Below are positions 22,872-33,992 of a stretch of 64,000 nucleotides of DNA, one piece after another. Source of the DNA: Dastarcus helophoroides (Eukaryota > Arthropoda > Insecta > Coleoptera > Bothrideridae). The stretch is from NCBI GenBank assembly GCA_028583605.1, contig CM053328.1:11634782-11698781 (forward strand), in the 5' to 3' direction. The notes under the pieces were generated by a model. The model did no database searches. It worked only from the letters and a program-made list of their open reading frames with translations, and was not told the origin of the DNA. The translations under genes and the position numbers were made by a program. How positions within the stretch are numbered: the first letter of the stretch is position 1; each line of letters starts with the position of its first letter.

Positions 22872-23690
22872 AAAATATGACACACCCGTCGTAAAATATT
22901 TTCTGAAATATCATGTAGTTCGAAGTAACCGTTCTTAAAATATGTTACTACTCCAAATATCAGCTTTTCTATTATTAGTTTAAGCAATGTAGTACCACTT
23001 CTTCTAAGATATGACACCAGCCGAAGTAGCATTTTTTTTTGATCAATGGAACGTTTCGAAATAACATGTCTTCTAAAATATGACAATAATATTACTTCCA
23101 AATTATGATGCGATTCGAAGTAATATATCTTTTAATATGTTACAGGCTTCTAAATAATTTTTTTTCAAAATTTGCCAAGATTGGAAGCGAAGTTCCTTCT
23201 AATACTGCTCAGATTAATAATAACATAGTTTCAATATATGACATGGTTTCAAGGAAAATTTCTTATAAAATATAACTCAATTCAAAGTAACATTTCTTCT
23301 AAAATATGTATAATGTGATTCAGAGTGATACTGCATTTTTTTTAAAATATGGCACCATTAGAAGTTATACTTCTTTTCATAAACTGGACACTATTGAAAA
23401 ATGTCTTTTAAAATATGACACGATAACATTACTTCTGAAACCTGATATGCTACTTAGTAAAACTTCGGCCAAAATATGTTACCATTCGAAGTAACATTTC
23501 GTCCAAAAAGACACCTTTCGAAATAACGTCGTCTAAAATATGACACATTAACATTACTCTTGAAATATGATACGATTCGAAATAATATTTATTCTAAAAT
23601 TTTGCAGTTTTCTAAATAAAATTTCCTTAAAAATTTCTTACGATTCGAAGCAAAAAGCAAAGTTCCTTCTAGCACGTATGCGGTTCACGA
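22872..23690. repeat. Degenerate minisatellite with a TCTAAAATATGACAC unit
   Basis: Variants of TCTAAAATATGACAC followed by ATTCGAAGTAACATTTCT recur at least ten times with spacing of roughly 50-65 bases. Clear copies lie near 22870, 22995, 23050, 23110, 23285, 23480, 23520, 23570 and 23640. Every unit carries a TTCGAA core. Short frames inside it are not genes. Confidence 0.8.
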
Positions 23691-24179
23691 GCATTTATTT
23701 AATTTTTAAAATTTGAACTTTTAACTTGAATGGACTCAAAAGATTCAACAACCTAATTCTTAGTGTTCGATTTTTGCGTGAAGTAAATTTTATTAAAAAA
23801 ATCTCTTTTTTGGTCCGATTCATCTTTTGTGTCGTTAATGAGACGAAATTATTTAAGAGGATTTCACGGGTGACATTTTTGGTGCTTCCATATTTAAACC
23901 CCGGACACAAAAGAAAAAATTAGGGGTCGCGTGTAGGATTTAATCCCCGTAGCATGTTGCCCGAAAACAATCCTGCCGGCAAACAAACAGAAAATTGAAA
24001 ACACGCCTTACAAGCGCCAGCATCCGTTTCAATATATCATGAAAGTGAAATTATACATTTTCCTCTAATAAAATATCCGCTTATATATATTCGGAGAAAA
24101 CATTTTAAAGAGGAGCAAGCTCTAATATTATAAACTCATAAATCTAAAAAGTAAAGCATATATCAGACAAACAAGGGCT
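23691..24179. other. AT-rich transition with no assignable feature
   Basis: The stretch contains a purine/pyrimidine-balanced segment with AACCCCGGACACAAAAG near 23897 and no similarity to the local repeats. No gene can be read in it. Confidence 0.3.
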
Positions 24180-24560
24180 GGCATCCATAAAACAAGTTCT
24201 CCCTTTCCCCCCACCCCTTTAAATACTGCAGGGAATAAAATCGAGGGAGAAGCTAAAAACGCAAAATAGAGATCGCGAAAATATGTACAAAGAGAGCGCT
24301 AGCAAAAGTTGTGTGTGGGAGGGGGACAGTAGGCGCGTGGAGGGGACAGGAAACGACGGGGGTAAATGTAAACTGCGGGAAGTCCCGGGGCGGAAGTGCC
24401 CCGACCGGGGGGTGTGAGGGGGATACTCATCCAGCTGCCGGCGCGGTCCGTTTGCTACATAAGTTTACATATTTTGTAAGTCATACTTCCCAATTCCGCA
24501 CGTCCTATGCACCTCTGCGCGTCCCCGGGAATCACTTAGAGATATTTCAATTTAATTATT
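24180..24560. other. GC-rich island, possible promoter or exon-bearing unique DNA
   Basis: This is the most GC- and CpG-rich stretch of the window, with GTCCCGGGGCGG, CCCCGACCGGGG and CAGCTGCCGGCGCGG. A pyrimidine tract (CTCCCTTTCCCC) comes before it and a splice-donor-like TTTTGTAAGT lies at 24471-24480. A 42-codon frame from the ATG at 24283 and a longer frame lacking an ATG exist but resemble no protein I know. A CpG-like promoter, a 5' UTR exon or a conserved non-coding element are all possible. Confidence 0.4.
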
Positions 24561-24667
24561 TCCCTACGAGTTCGAATCCATCCGATGGATTAACTAAATA
24601 ATTGGCTTTCCAAGGAGTTGCTAAAAACCCTGCAAAGAAGGAAGTAGAACTTGTAGATTAATTTTGG

Positions 24668-24847
24668 TAGAACGGACTGGTCCTTGGTTATCTTCAAAGA
24701 TTGAAACACAAATCTTGTCCCCTGAAACGAAGAAGGATTGAATTGAATATATCTCTCTGAAGATGCTAGCTTGGCTATCGAAACGCGTTGTTGTGTTTTT
24801 TAATCTTTTTTTGGTTTCAGGGGACAATATTTGTGTTTTAATTTTTG
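24668..24847 (+). repeat. Foldback repeat, GATAGC-hairpin family, near-complete copy
   Basis: The arms GATTGAAACACAAATCTTGT and its complement at the right enclose a centre with ATCTCTCTGAAGATGCTAGC at 24751-24770, then TTGGCTATCGAAACGCGTT. The centre resembles a hammerhead core with one extra base before stem II; in this copy stem II has one mismatch. The outer left flank AGAACGGACTGGTCCTTGG is the usual family end. Confidence 0.8.
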
Positions 24848-25740
24848 TAGATTAATGTAATAAAAAAGCAATCGGATTCGCAAGAAGAAGAAAACAGAGA
24901 TGATGAGAAAAACGTAAACCAGTTCCGGAACACATCAAAGAATTGTGAATTTGGTTTACGTTTCGCTCGTCATCGCAGGCAATTTCTTCTGTGAAGAAGA
25001 AAGTTTGAAAAAAGGGAAAATTTGCTAAAAATTACAACAACGTACCATACTGATACGGTCGAAACTGGTCTACGGTTGTTGTTTGAAAATATTTTCAATT
25101 GTAGCACGTGCGACTGTTTCAGTACAAAACATATAAATGACATTATTTTCTTTAAATTTCTGCCAGATGTTGCCAGTTGTTAATTTATTGCGGTCGAACT
25201 TTTCTATAGATTTTGATAAAAAAAGAAAAATATTATATAGGATAATCTTGCGAATAAAAGAGTAAAATATGGGAATTTCGAGCGGTACCGTTTTTGTAAT
25301 CGGAACTCGAAGTTATACATCTCACGGACTTTTTATGCTTCTTTCCGCATTTAGGAAAATGTCTTGAAGCAGTGGCAACATATCACCTACTACTGCTTCT
25401 AGATGGCTTTGGCTTAATCAGCTCTCATCACATAAATAATTCGAATAAGCAGTGCAGTGTTGTCGGATCAAAAAATCTATTGCAAAGCGGTTTGGCGATT
25501 GTGTTATTGTATCCACGCGTACAGTCTATGCTAAAAATCGAGTAGTGGTAACAGTCGTGGGCTATATCTCGATATACGCAGCGTACATCCTACGTCCTAA
25601 AACTTTTGTTACGATTACGACGGTGAACTACCTTAAGTTTCATTTTGGTAAACACATGTCACATGAGTACGTTCGTATTTGATGGCTTTTTACAAGGTTC
25701 AGATTTCGAGGTTGCAGTCGAAAATATAATAAACAAATAA
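24848..25740. other. Apparently unique non-coding DNA
   Basis: More complex sequence with no similarity to local repeats. One frame (25452-25682) runs 76 codons without resembling a known protein. Conserved regulatory DNA is possible but cannot be shown from one sequence. Confidence 0.35.
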
Positions 25741-26699
25741 TTGAAAGTTTAAATTAGGAATTTGAAGAAATTATCGAGTAAGAATTTCAGAGAAGGTCAA
25801 ATTTATTGACGTAAAATTCTAAAAATTTCGAAGAAGAAGGTTTGACGTTTTAATAATAGGAAAGATATTTCGTGGTTTCTGTCAAAACTTTTATTTATTT
25901 TTCAATATTTTAGTTTTATGCTTTTTATACCATAAAAAAGTATAGATAAAGATCAAACAAAAAGTCACCAACATTTTTAGACAAAATAAAAATAAATAAA
26001 AAATAATAAATTTCGAAATTTCGGGAAATATTGAATTTATGATCAAAAAGTCAATACTTAAATCAAATAATTTTTAAAGATAAAGTTTTTCTAGAATATT
26101 TTTGAGAAAAATCGAATTTTTTTACATTTTATTTTCTTCAAATCTAAACTTTTCTCTTAAAGTTTAAATTGTCAAAACTAAAAAAATTGAGATTTTTAAA
26201 ACCTCTAAAGCCAAATTTTGAAAAATGTCCAACCGATTAATATTTTTCTCAAAATGTTAATCCCAACATTTCAGCTTCTACTAGAAATGAGTTTCAAGCA
26301 AATATTGGCTTTAAAGTTCTAAATTTTAAGAAAAAAATCGTATCAAGTAGGTAGTTAAATATTCTAAAGTAAACTCAAAATTTAACAAATTTCTTTAAAA
26401 TTTCATTTAAGCGTTTTTTCTTCTTACATTTTTCTACACATGACGTATTTAAGTCCGCAGAATTTTTGTTTATGTATTTTGAACGGTTTTTCAAAAAATA
26501 TGAACCTTTATCTAGATTATTTCGTAAAAGTTCTATAATAAATTAAACGAGCCAATAGTTATAGAATAAAAAGTATTTCTGCTGTGTAATTCAGAATCAA
26601 GTTTGTCGATGATCACCAAAAAAATTCGAATTCTAAAAGTTAAAACATTTGGAAGAAATTCAACTTTAATATCATAACTATTTTCTCTTTTTTCTTTCT
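25741..26699. repeat. AT-rich filler
   Basis: A-rich filler with no gene or element boundary that I can see. Confidence 0.5.
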
Positions 26700-26938
26700 G
26701 TGATAACGAAGGCTTCCATGTTTAGAGTCAGTACAAGATATATTTCTTCCCGGATTGGACCGTGTCAAAGAACTACCATTGCACTTCTTCAGGAACAAAA
26801 GAAATAATAAATTTAATAACAAAAAGACAGAGAAATATTCAATAAATGAATAAAACAAATTCAAAACAGCAAAGCCCCATACCAGAGACAGAGCTCTTTT
26901 GAAATGAAAATTTGTACAAAGGACAAGATTGTTTAGAA
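26700..26938 (-). repeat. CCATACCAGA-family repeat, left part, split by a hAT insertion
   Basis: The sequence GATAACGAAGGCTTCCA, then GAGTCAGTACA and CCGGATTGGACCGTGTCAA, matches 3080-3150 in the same orientation. A CCATACCAGAGACAGAGCTC box precedes TTTGTACAAAGGACAAG. The repeat breaks off at GTTTAGAA and resumes at 29861 with GTTTAGACAGAAGAG. Confidence 0.85.
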
Positions 26939-29860
26939 TAGGGCAGGGTAGGGCACTTGCTCCCCCTCTGGCTCATGCAGCTAAACGACTATTTATGTTC
27001 AACGGAGAAGACTTTTTCTAAGAAATATTCACTTTTCCAAAATTCGTCCTTTCTTTTAAAAATCGAAATTTCGACTTATTTCTCAAAATTCGTATTTTTT
27101 CGAAAAAAATTGTTTTTTTTTGAAATCTCAGTATTCTTAAAATTTGACTTAGCAGAATCCGACTTTCCCAAAATTTGTAGTTTTTACTTCAAAATTCATC
27201 GTTTTTTCTTCGAAATTTCACCATTTCTCAAAATTCGTTTTTCCCTAAAATTTCGACTTTTCTTTAAATTTTATAATTATGCAAATTTTGACTTGTTTAT
27301 CAGGATTCACCTTTTTCCTCAAAATTCGATAAAGAACTGAAAATATTTATCTGTAAATATGATGATTTTGTGGAAATTTTGTAAAAAGATATACATTTCA
27401 AGAAAATTTGCTCTGGAATCTCAACTATTAGTAGCTAAAATACAACTTTCCGATATAACTTGTTTTTTTCAATACTGGATATTTTCTGACTTAGGGTGGG
27501 GCAGATCGGGGTCTGCCTCTGATTCAAACAATTAAGAGAAATTTCTGGAAATTTCTTTTTTCACAAAATTCGGCTTTTATTCAAGACTTGGATAAAATTT
27601 GACTCCATTTGGAAAATTTCAAGTGTTTACTAAATTCCGACTTTTTTCTTAAAATTTCGAATTTTTACTAAATCTGTCTTTGTTTTTTAAAAGTCCGAGA
27701 AAAAATCGAAATTTCCAGAAATAAAATCAGAAATTCGATATTTTTCCCACAATTCTTCTTTTTTTCGAAAATTTGATTTTTATCACAAAATTTGATCCTG
27801 TTTATTCTTGGAAATCTACATATTTTCGGCAAAATTTGTCTTTTATTAAATTTGCTTTATTTTTCGAAGTTTGAGTTTTCATGAACGACTATTCCTAAAA
27901 TTTTATCTTTTTCTTTAAATTTGACTTTGTCCGGAAAATTTCGATCTTTTTTTTGTTTATTAGTTTTTCTCTAAATTTCGTTTTTTTTTTCGAAATTCCG
28001 TTATTTTTCTCAGCATCGTGTTTTTTTGAAGATTTTGATCTCTTACAATATAACTTTTTAGAATTTTTGACTGGTTTTTAGAAATTTTTATTTTTATTTA
28101 AAAATTCGATATTTATCTTTTCTGGAGATTTAAACTTTTTCATAAAATTAATTTAACTTCTTTCGACTTATTTTCAAAATTTTATTTTTTTGAACTCTTC
28201 CTTTATTCTTTCAATATTCCGCCAATTTTCTTCTCAAAAAATTCAACCTTTTAAATTTGGTTCCGGAAATTTTAACTTTTCTCAAAATTTGTCTTATTTT
28301 AGAAAGACTTGAGCGATGTTTCAGTTTCTGGAAGTGTTGACTCTTTCCTCGAAATTGACTTTTTCTTGAAATTTCGATTTTCTCGAAATTCGCTATTTTC
28401 TTTAAATTAGATTGGTACGTTATCAAAAATTAAAAATTTTGAGAAAAATAGTTTTAAGAATTTTCGAGGAAAAGGTTTTTCATAATTTCACTTTCTTTAC
28501 TGAAAAAATATTATGTTAAAATTAGAATTAGAATTAAAGGAAAAAATTATTTTTGGAAATTGAGGTTTTTTTCTCAACATTTGATTTTATTTCACAATAT
28601 GTGATCCTTAGAAATATTTTGAATTTTCAACATTTTTCGAGTTTTTCCGAAAGCTTGGGTTTTTGTTTTAAATTTGGTTTCCTAAAAATTTCGACTTTCC
28701 CAATATTGAGTTTTTTCTCTAAATTTGTCGCTTTCAAAATTACAATTTATTCCCAAAAATTCTACCTTTTTCTCTCAAAATTGAAATTTCTTTTGAAAAT
28801 TTCAAGTTTCCTTTTAGAAATTTTGACCATTTTTCAAAATTTCGACGGTATTTTTCAAAAATCATTATTTTTTTCAAAATTGATTTTATTTATATTCGAC
28901 TTTTTCTCATTTTTTCTTTTTAATTTAACTTTCGACTTTTTTTACAATTTTGTTCATTTGGAAATATAAGAACATTTAACATTTTTCGAGACTCTCTGAA
29001 AGGTTAACTTTTTTATTTTATTTTTTAAAAATTTCAACTTTATCTCAAAATTGTTTTTTTTCAAAATTCGACTTCTTCGAAATCATTTCTAAACATACTT
29101 TTTTTTTCTTGTAAAATTGAATCTTGCCTTTGAAATTTTGAATTTTCTTCCAGAAATTTGGAATTTTTTCCCAACATTTTAACGATATTTTTTAAAAATC
29201 GTTTTTTTCTTGAAATCATATAATCAAAAATTTCTTATTTTTCTAATTTGACTTTCCAAAAATATCATGTTTCTCCAAATATGTCTTATTCTAGAAATTT
29301 CGACTTCTACTTCAAAATGCGATGTATCTGAAAATTTCTACTTAAATGGAACATTTTCTGAAAATGTTCACCTTTCAAAGTTCTTTTATTTAAAAAAAAT
29401 TAAATCGATGGTTTTATAATAATCTTAATATTCTGAGAATATTTTTAAGAAGCACCGAGAAAAAATCTCTTGTAAATTTGAAGGTTATGACAACATTTGA
29501 ATAAACTAAAAATTGTGAGAGAAATATTTTTGTGGATTGAATTTTTTTGTCTAAATTCGACCTACAATAGTCTGAAAATTGGCCGTTTTTTCACAAAATT
29601 CGACTACTAGAAATTTCGATTTTTTTTCTTCAAAATTTCGACATTTTGCGAAAGGTTCGGTGTTTATTTTATATTTGATTTTCCAAAGTTCCGCTCTTTT
29701 TCCAATAATCAAATTTAATCTGGAAATTCGATTGCCCATTTTGTCTAGTTAAATGAAAATATACATATACTCAGCAGAAAGGTTTTCCGATTTTTTCCAT
29801 CAACTTCTTAAAATGATCGTGGCCCCCTCTCCTGAAAGAAATCCTGCCTACGTCTATAGT
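26939..29860. mobile_element. Non-autonomous hAT-like element, 2.9 kb, AT-rich interior
   Basis: It splits a CCATACCAGA-family repeat at an 8-bp duplication, GTTTAGAA on the left (26931-26938) and GTTTAGAC on the right (29861-29868), one mismatch. The right end read inverted (ACTATAGACGTAGGCAGGAT, then GGGGGCCACGA) resembles the common hAT terminus CAGTGGCGTAGCCAGGAT. The left end is TAGGGCAGGGTAGGGC. The interior is T-rich filler without a transposase. A GGTGGGGCAG segment near 27495, with neighbours like 53270-53340, shows shared filler lineages. Confidence 0.7.
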
Positions 29861-30185
29861 GTTTAGACAGAAGAGTACATTAGCTCAGTATGTTCACCAT
29901 ACCAGATGCGAAACTCTTGAAATAAACAACCAACTCTGGCACAAAGGATATGTGAGAGAGAAGAGTGCGGTAACTCAATTAGTTCACATCCACCATACCA
30001 GAACCGAAACTCTTCTTTCACTCTTCATTTATTGTTTCTTTTGTCCCCGAAGAAGCCCCTTACTATCCAAAACTCTTCTAAAATAAACAACCAACGATGG
30101 AACAAATGATAGATGAGACAAAAGAGTACGATAACTCAGTATGTTCACGTCCATCATACCAGAGACGATACTCTTCTTTCACTAC
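29861..30185 (+). repeat. CCATACCAGA-family repeat, right part, three tandem modules
   Basis: Three successive modules begin GAAGAGTACATTAGCTCAG, GAAGAGTGCGGTAACTCA and AAAGAGTACGATAACTCAG. Each is followed by a CCATACCAGA or CATCATACCAGA box and a variant of CGAAACTCTTC. Between the second and third lies TTTGTCCCCGAAGAAGCCCC, the decayed hammerhead-like segment of the family. Confidence 0.8.
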
Positions 30186-31261
30186 TTGGGCCGAGACTAC
30201 AGATTTAAACCTTCTTGCATTAATGCAGGATTGCACTTGATTTGCTTTTTTGTGGTTTGATTTTCCTTTTAAACCGAATTATTTATTTTCTTCTGTGGTT
30301 TCCCTTGTTTAGGATAAAACTTCCTTTGTCTTTCTACACTTCCAAGATATTTATTTTCTGCTATTTTTGTTGATTTGAACTCATATTTATTATGAGATAT
30401 TATTTTAAAAGAAATTTTTATGTCCTTCCCCTGATTCAGAATGAGACTTTCCCAGTTTTGCACATCCTGTAAGTGTCATTTATTTTCTTCAATTTAATTT
30501 CTATTATGGTCGACCACCGTTGGAGCGATGATATGACACAAATGGCAGGGAATTGGATCATTTCGGCCCAAAACAAAAAGACATAAAGAAATTTATAGGA
30601 GACCTATGTTCAGCAGTGGACAATGATGATTTCTTTCTTTCCTTCTAAAGTTCTATAGTTAAAACTATAGTTCATTAATTATTTTTATTTATTTATTTAT
30701 TTTACAATGCGAGACTCAGACCTTTTGATCCTTTCTTCATATGTTTTGAGTTTAAATTACTTCTTTGTTTATATGAGAAACTTTCTTACCGCACTTTTAC
30801 TCGTTTGAAATGAAACTTTTTATTTTCTTCTGCTCTGTTTAGAAGTTAATTATTTTCTACTGTTTTTATTTGGTTTGGGATCAGACTTCCTTTTTTCTTT
30901 TTGATTATTGAAAAATTTTGTTTTTAATATTTGTTCTCTTCTGCACCATTTTGATTATATTATGCTGGTTTTCTTCGTACCTTTTTGTTTATAACAGAAA
31001 ATTCTTCGTCCTTTCGTTTTATCAGAGTAAGACAAATTTTTTCTTCGTTTCAAGTTAACTGTTTTGTGTCGTTTTATTTTAGTTTGGAACAAATTTTTAA
31101 TTTTTTATTTTTTTCGATTTCTTTTTTGCCCTTGTTTAAGATAAAGCTTATGCTTTCTTTTGTACCTTTGTTAAATCCTTTATAGTCTTGTATATTTTTA
31201 TAGGTTGAAAAAAGACCTTTTCTTTTCTTCTTCTTTTTTGTTTATACAAAATACTTCTTAA

Positions 31262-31400
31262 ATATTGAAATACAAATCTTATCCCCTGAAACCATGAAAG
31301 ATTAAAAAACACTAAAGAGGTTGCTCTAGAACAACCTTGGTTTCAGGGAACAATATTTGTATATCAATTTTTGAAGATAACCAAGAATCAGTCCGTTCCA
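31262..31400. repeat. Foldback repeat, GATAGC-hairpin family, core deleted
   Basis: The arms ATACAAATCTTATCCCC and GGGAACAATATTTGTAT enclose ACTAAAGAGGTTGCTCTAGA. The right flank is CCAAGAATCAGTCCGTTCCA. The ribozyme-like centre is absent. Confidence 0.8.
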
Positions 31401-31497
31401 TCAAAAAAAAATTCTTGTTATTTCATTTACTTAGAATGGAACATTCTTCTTCCTTCTAGACTTCTTTTATTTTATTAGGGTTTTGAAACAAATTATA

Positions 31498-32232
31498 TTT
31501 GCATTCCCATTATACCTAAACGTCATCTACTTCTATCTGGTGCATCTCCGTCTTCTGACTGTCTGCTTTTTATGGCTTTCCTCATTCTTTCATTCCATGA
31601 TCGTCTCGGACATCCCCTTCTCCTTTTTCCCGTGGATTTCCATTTAAGTATTCAATGTGACTACCTTTGTTCATCCATTCGAACCATTTTAGCCCTCTTT
31701 TTTTCACTCTATCCACTATGGTTTTCCTTGCGTTCATTATATTTCGAATGTCCTCGTTCCTTTTTCTTTCCAATCATGATATCCTGACGCTTCTTCTCAG
31801 ATAATCCATCTCAATTGTGTTGATCCTTTTCTTCCACTCCAAATTTAGAGTCCAAATTTCACTTCCTTACTTCCTTACTAGCGTTTTACCCATTCGAACT
31901 TTTGTTGATTAGATATGTTTTTATCCCACCTGCTGGATTGAGTGCTCCTAAGATTCTTCTACTGTCTTCTATTCGGCTTTTAATTTCTGCATGTCCTATC
32001 CCTTCTTTAGTGATGGTAACTCCTAGGTATCTAGTTTTTTCTACTTGTTTAATGGTTGAGTTGCCATTAACCATGATTTGAAATTAAGTGTCCGAATTTA
32101 ATGCTAGGTATTCAGTTTTATCAATATTAATATTGAGTCCTCATTTACTGTAGGTGTTGCATAATTTTCTGAGCATGAACTCTAAGTTATAGGCATCTTG
32201 GGCTATTAACATTTGAATACCAGCAAAGTTAA
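31498..32232 (-). pseudogene. 3' part of an RTE-like LINE
   Basis: On the minus strand, NFAGIQMLIAQD at 32232 downward is a decayed FADD active-site block (FAGI). It is followed by LEFMLRKLCNTYSK, a stop, then GLNINIDKTEYLAL and YLGVTITKEGIGHAEIKSRI. The C-terminal part reads ERKRNEDIRNIMNARKTI, KKRGLKWFEWM, and near the end decayed RRGRPR- and RSRW-like pieces. This order is that of RTE-type reverse-transcriptase C-termini. Stops and shifts break it at several places. The upstream endonuclease and most of the RT are missing. Confidence 0.8.
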
Positions 32233-33311
32233 TGTTACAGAGAAACTCACATCTCTCATGAGTTTCTCTGGACTTTTTTAAAGTTATTTATTAAGTGCTG
32301 CTTTTATTTGATTTGATATGAACCAATTTCTTAATCGATTAGAAAAGAAATTATATTCTCGAATTTTTTCTGATTTAGAACTAGACTTTGCTGTAAATCT
32401 GTTGATAGTTCATATTTTAATATTGTTCCTTAGTTTTAAACGAGACTTTTTCTCTTTTTTTGCAATTTTTATTTATAAAAGAACCTCTTATTCTTTCGCT
32501 TACCAAAAGTGGGATTTTTGTCTTTCTTAAGCACCTCTTCAAAGTTATTTATTTCTTGCTGTTTTTTTTTTTGGAAAGAAGTCATTTCAATTTTTCTCTT
32601 CCTTTGTTCATAAAAGAAACTGCTCTATCGCTTGTTTAGAGTGATTAACCTCTTTTTAGTGGATCTTTCTGAAGTTAATTATTTTCAGTTGTTTTTTTTT
32701 AATTGAAATAAAATTGTTTTTATTTCTTGGTTTTGCTGATTCTTTCGTTGGTTTAGAATATGAATTTAAGCTGTTTTCTTTATCTCTCTTAATTCATATT
32801 TTTGCTGTTTTTCTTTAGCTTGAAATGAGACTTCCTTCTCTGTTTGTTTATAAATAAAACTGCTTCTTGATATTTTACTCCTTTGGAGTGGGATTTACCT
32901 CCTTCTTCTACATCTGTTTGAAGTTAATTATATTTTTTGCTGCTTGGCTTTGGTTTGGCACGAGATATTTTTTATTTGTCCTTTGTACAGAATGTTTTGT
33001 CGCTAATTCAGAATACGAATTTATTATTTTTTCTCTACCTCTTTTAAGCCGCCTATAATCTGCTATTTTCTTTAGTTTGGAATGAGATATTCCCTGTTAT
33101 CTCTTCTTGTCCTTTTTTGATTGTAAAATAAATGTTCTTGTTTTTTTTTGTCGGTATAATTCGAAATTTTCTTCTTTCTTCTCCACTTATTTTCATTTAA
33201 TTATTTCCTACTTTTTTTCTCCGGTTCCAGAAGAAACTTATACAGAAAATCTCGAAGTTCAAAGTTTAAAAATTTGGAGAAGAAGTTTAACTTATAATTT
33301 TCCAAAAATTA

Positions 33312-33528
33312 ATTTTATTTTTATTCATGTTTTATTGGCTTTTGTTTTGCCAGTTGCTCCTTTCACAATTCTAGATTTTCAGTAACCTTCTGTTAAGAAT
33401 TGGCAATCTTTTATAGATTGTCCCAAAAAGAGATTGTCAATCCTTAACACAAGGTTACTAAAGATCTGGAATTGTGGAAGAAGCAACTGGTAAAGAAAAA
33501 GCTAATAAAACATGAATAAAAATAAAAG
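33312..33528. repeat. Long near-perfect hairpin, arms about 100 bp
   Basis: The left arm (TTTATTGGCTTTTGTTTTGC, CAGTTGCTCC, CAGTAACCTT) has its complement in the right arm (AAGGTTACT, AAGCAACTGG, AAAGCTAATAAAACATGAAT). The loop is about 25 bases, around ATAGATTGTCCC. It has no coding potential. It may be a foldback MITE or an inverted duplication. Confidence 0.8.
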
Positions 33529-33992
33529 TACTTCGCAAAGAAGATACAGAGACAGGGAATATTAATTTTATTGTCGAAAATTTAGTTTAATCTGTTATCA
33601 GATTAAAAAAAAAGAGAATGTTTTTGTTTCTTTCCTTTTGACGATAAAAAATATTTTTTTTATCTTCTTCTGCTTTTCTTTGTAAATTTTTTAAACAATT
33701 TGTTTTCTTAGGTTTTTCTTTGATTTAAAATAAAAATTCCTTGTCGCTTCTATACTTTGAATCATAACTATTTTATTTTACTGAATTAGAACCTTTTTTA
33801 TTCCTTAGTTAGGTCGTCTATTTTGCATTCTTTTTCTTTCATTTGAAATGCAACTTTATCTTTCTTTTTCTTTCATCTTTCTTTTAATTAGAAAGTTGTA
33901 TGTTTCCTAGTAAAATAGAGATTGGCAATAGATTCCTGTTTTTATGCAGGGCTTTTACCTTGTTTTGGGTGAATGGGTCTTGTTTAAAAAAT

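Larger units (their letters stand above)
30186..33900 (+). repeat. Degenerate long-period tandem repeat
   Basis: Units combine a TTGTTTATAAAAGAAACT-like part, a CTTGTTTAGAATGAGACTT-like part and GTTAATTATTTTCTGCTG. They recur irregularly every 100-150 bases, clearest at 30290-31140, 32280-33060 and 33780-33900. Other insertions interrupt them. No coding frame belongs to the array. Confidence 0.6.

Noticed and set aside
22872..23690. Regularly spaced repeats that might suggest a CRISPR array
   Set aside because: Repeats are degenerate with irregular spacing and no distinct spacers, in a eukaryotic genome; it is a minisatellite.
24548..24564. GAGTTCGAATCC, similar to a tRNA B box
   Set aside because: No A box at tRNA spacing upstream and no cloverleaf; a chance match.
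25045..25075. CTGATACGGTCGAAAC, similar to a hammerhead core
   Set aside because: CTGATAC does not match CTGANGA and there is no room for helix II.
28553..28969. 138-codon plus-strand frame in filler
   Set aside because: Almost entirely Phe, Ser, Leu and Lys from T-runs and TTTC repeats, with no family similarity; the same is true of the other long frames in filler blocks, such as 26957-27340 and 52686-53021.
32237..32270. Short palindrome CAGAGAAACTCA...TGAGTTTCTCTG followed by T-rich DNA, like a terminator
   Set aside because: This is eukaryotic DNA and the site follows no gene; probably part of the array or a small hairpin.
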